Assembly (NCBI GenBank): GCA_020722065.1
Contig: DYLK01000002.1
Span: 128,714-167,115 of the forward strand
DNA: 38,402 bases
DNA from: Melioribacter roseus
GTDB taxonomy: Bacteria > Bacteroidota > Ignavibacteria > Ignavibacteriales > Melioribacteraceae
Direction: 5' to 3'
Position 1 is the stretch's first letter, and every line of letters begins with the position of its first letter. This document shows, piece after piece, positions 38,132 through 38,402 of the stretch. The notes below the pieces were generated by a model. It did not search any database, had not been told where the DNA came from, and saw nothing but the letters and a program-made list of their open reading frames with translations. A program made the translations under genes and the position numbers.

Positions 38132-38213
38132 TTTAGCCTCTTTTTATTGCAGTTGGCTTTAGCCCACTGATTTGAATAATAAAAATAATTTGGCTTTAGC
38201 CTCATTTTTATTT
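38132..38213. repeat. REP-like element with two GGCTTTAGCC hairpins
   Basis: GGCTTTAGCC, able to fold as a small hairpin, occurs at 38155-38164 and 38192-38201, both after TT. TTAGCCTC followed by a T-run and ATT also appears twice (38133-38147 and 38197-38213), so the segment is built of repeated pieces. GGCTAAAGCC palindromes of this kind are scattered REP elements in Bacteroidota genomes, mobilised by RAYT transposases; no such gene is here. The rest of the gene-free stretch 38098-38158 shows no terminator. Confidence 0.5.
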
Positions 38214-38402
38214 TTAATTTTAGATATATCTAGTTCTGTTAATTGATATAATTTGTAAACTAAAGCATCTTTGATTTGGTAATTCGGTTGTGTCTGCTTT
38301 GGAATTTTTTCTTTAGCCGATTCTATTTTTCTTCAATAAATTCCCACCCATATTTTTTCATAAAATCATTAACTTCTTCTGTAAAAGATTTTATTTTATG
38401 AT
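38159..38402 (-). pseudogene. Decayed C-terminal end of a possible restriction-modification enzyme
   Basis: The minus strand enters from the right edge in one frame (SFTEEVNDFMKKYGWEFIEEK, stop at 38323). Adding one A to a five-A run (38326-38330) switches to a frame that carries on for 55 codons, IESAKEKIPKQTQPNYQ, then IKDALVYKLYQLTELDIS, to a stop at 38159. DALVYKLYxLT is the typical end of Eco57I-type N6-adenine methylase/restriction proteins. The last dozen codons lie in the REP-like repeat, which may have replaced the true end. Only this tail is visible, so both the family call and the pseudogene status are tentative. Confidence 0.4.

Overview
The window is about 38 kb of AT-rich bacterial DNA, gene-dense, and mostly housekeeping. 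It probably comes from the Ignavibacteria/Kapabacteria branch of the Bacteroidota-Chlorobi group. Four signs support this: C-terminal type IX secretion (T9SS) sorting domains with the NYPNPFNPST signature, a fused LpxC-FabZ enzyme, tandem Skp genes next to bamA, and at least one promoter of the Bacteroidota type (TTTG, 19-nt spacer, TAnnTTTG). Many genes also keep a GGAG-like ribosome binding site. I cannot name a species.

Layout. Positions 1-29573 are read almost entirely on the minus strand. From high to low coordinates there are: an OmpA-family protein (28431-29573); a pyrimidine operon pyrR-pyrB-pyrC (25525-28288) behind a leader that looks like an attenuator; a four-gene run of FN3 lipoprotein, DUF4783-like protein, NtrY-like sensor kinase and AddA/RecB-like helicase-nuclease (17861-25403); two T9SS cargo genes (12046-17814), the larger broken by two frameshifts; and a long housekeeping run rsmB-rodZ-ligA-unknown-STAS, then HAD-pgpH-xerD-nadK-thioredoxin-like-barrel protein. 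A partial lipoprotein lies at the left edge. Positions 29764-38097 are read on the plus strand as an envelope-building operon: uppS-bamA-skp-skp-lpxD-lpxC/fabZ-lpxA-lipM. The last 300 bases hold a REP-like palindromic repeat and the decayed end of what may be a restriction-modification enzyme.

How the genes fit together. The plus-strand operon joins undecaprenyl carrier synthesis, outer-membrane protein assembly (BamA with two periplasmic chaperones) and the first lipid A steps, with lipoate attachment at the end. pyrR-pyrB-pyrC covers regulation and two steps of UMP synthesis. T9SS machinery is not in the window; only its cargo is.

Most interesting points: (1) an 18-codon leader ORF lying across a terminator-like hairpin with a T9 run, directly in front of pyrR; (2) a roughly 1,496-residue T9SS beta-helix protein interrupted at a T8 tract just after the signal peptide and again at an A6 tract, with a perfect Crp/Fnr-type half-site pair upstream; (3) a 175-bp sorting-domain segment shared almost identically by the two T9SS genes; (4) a helicase-nuclease with a four-cysteine, Fe-S type nuclease end and no partner gene; (5) the REP-like element that supplies the end of a broken reading frame. 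No tRNA, rRNA, CRISPR array or intact transposase gene was seen.
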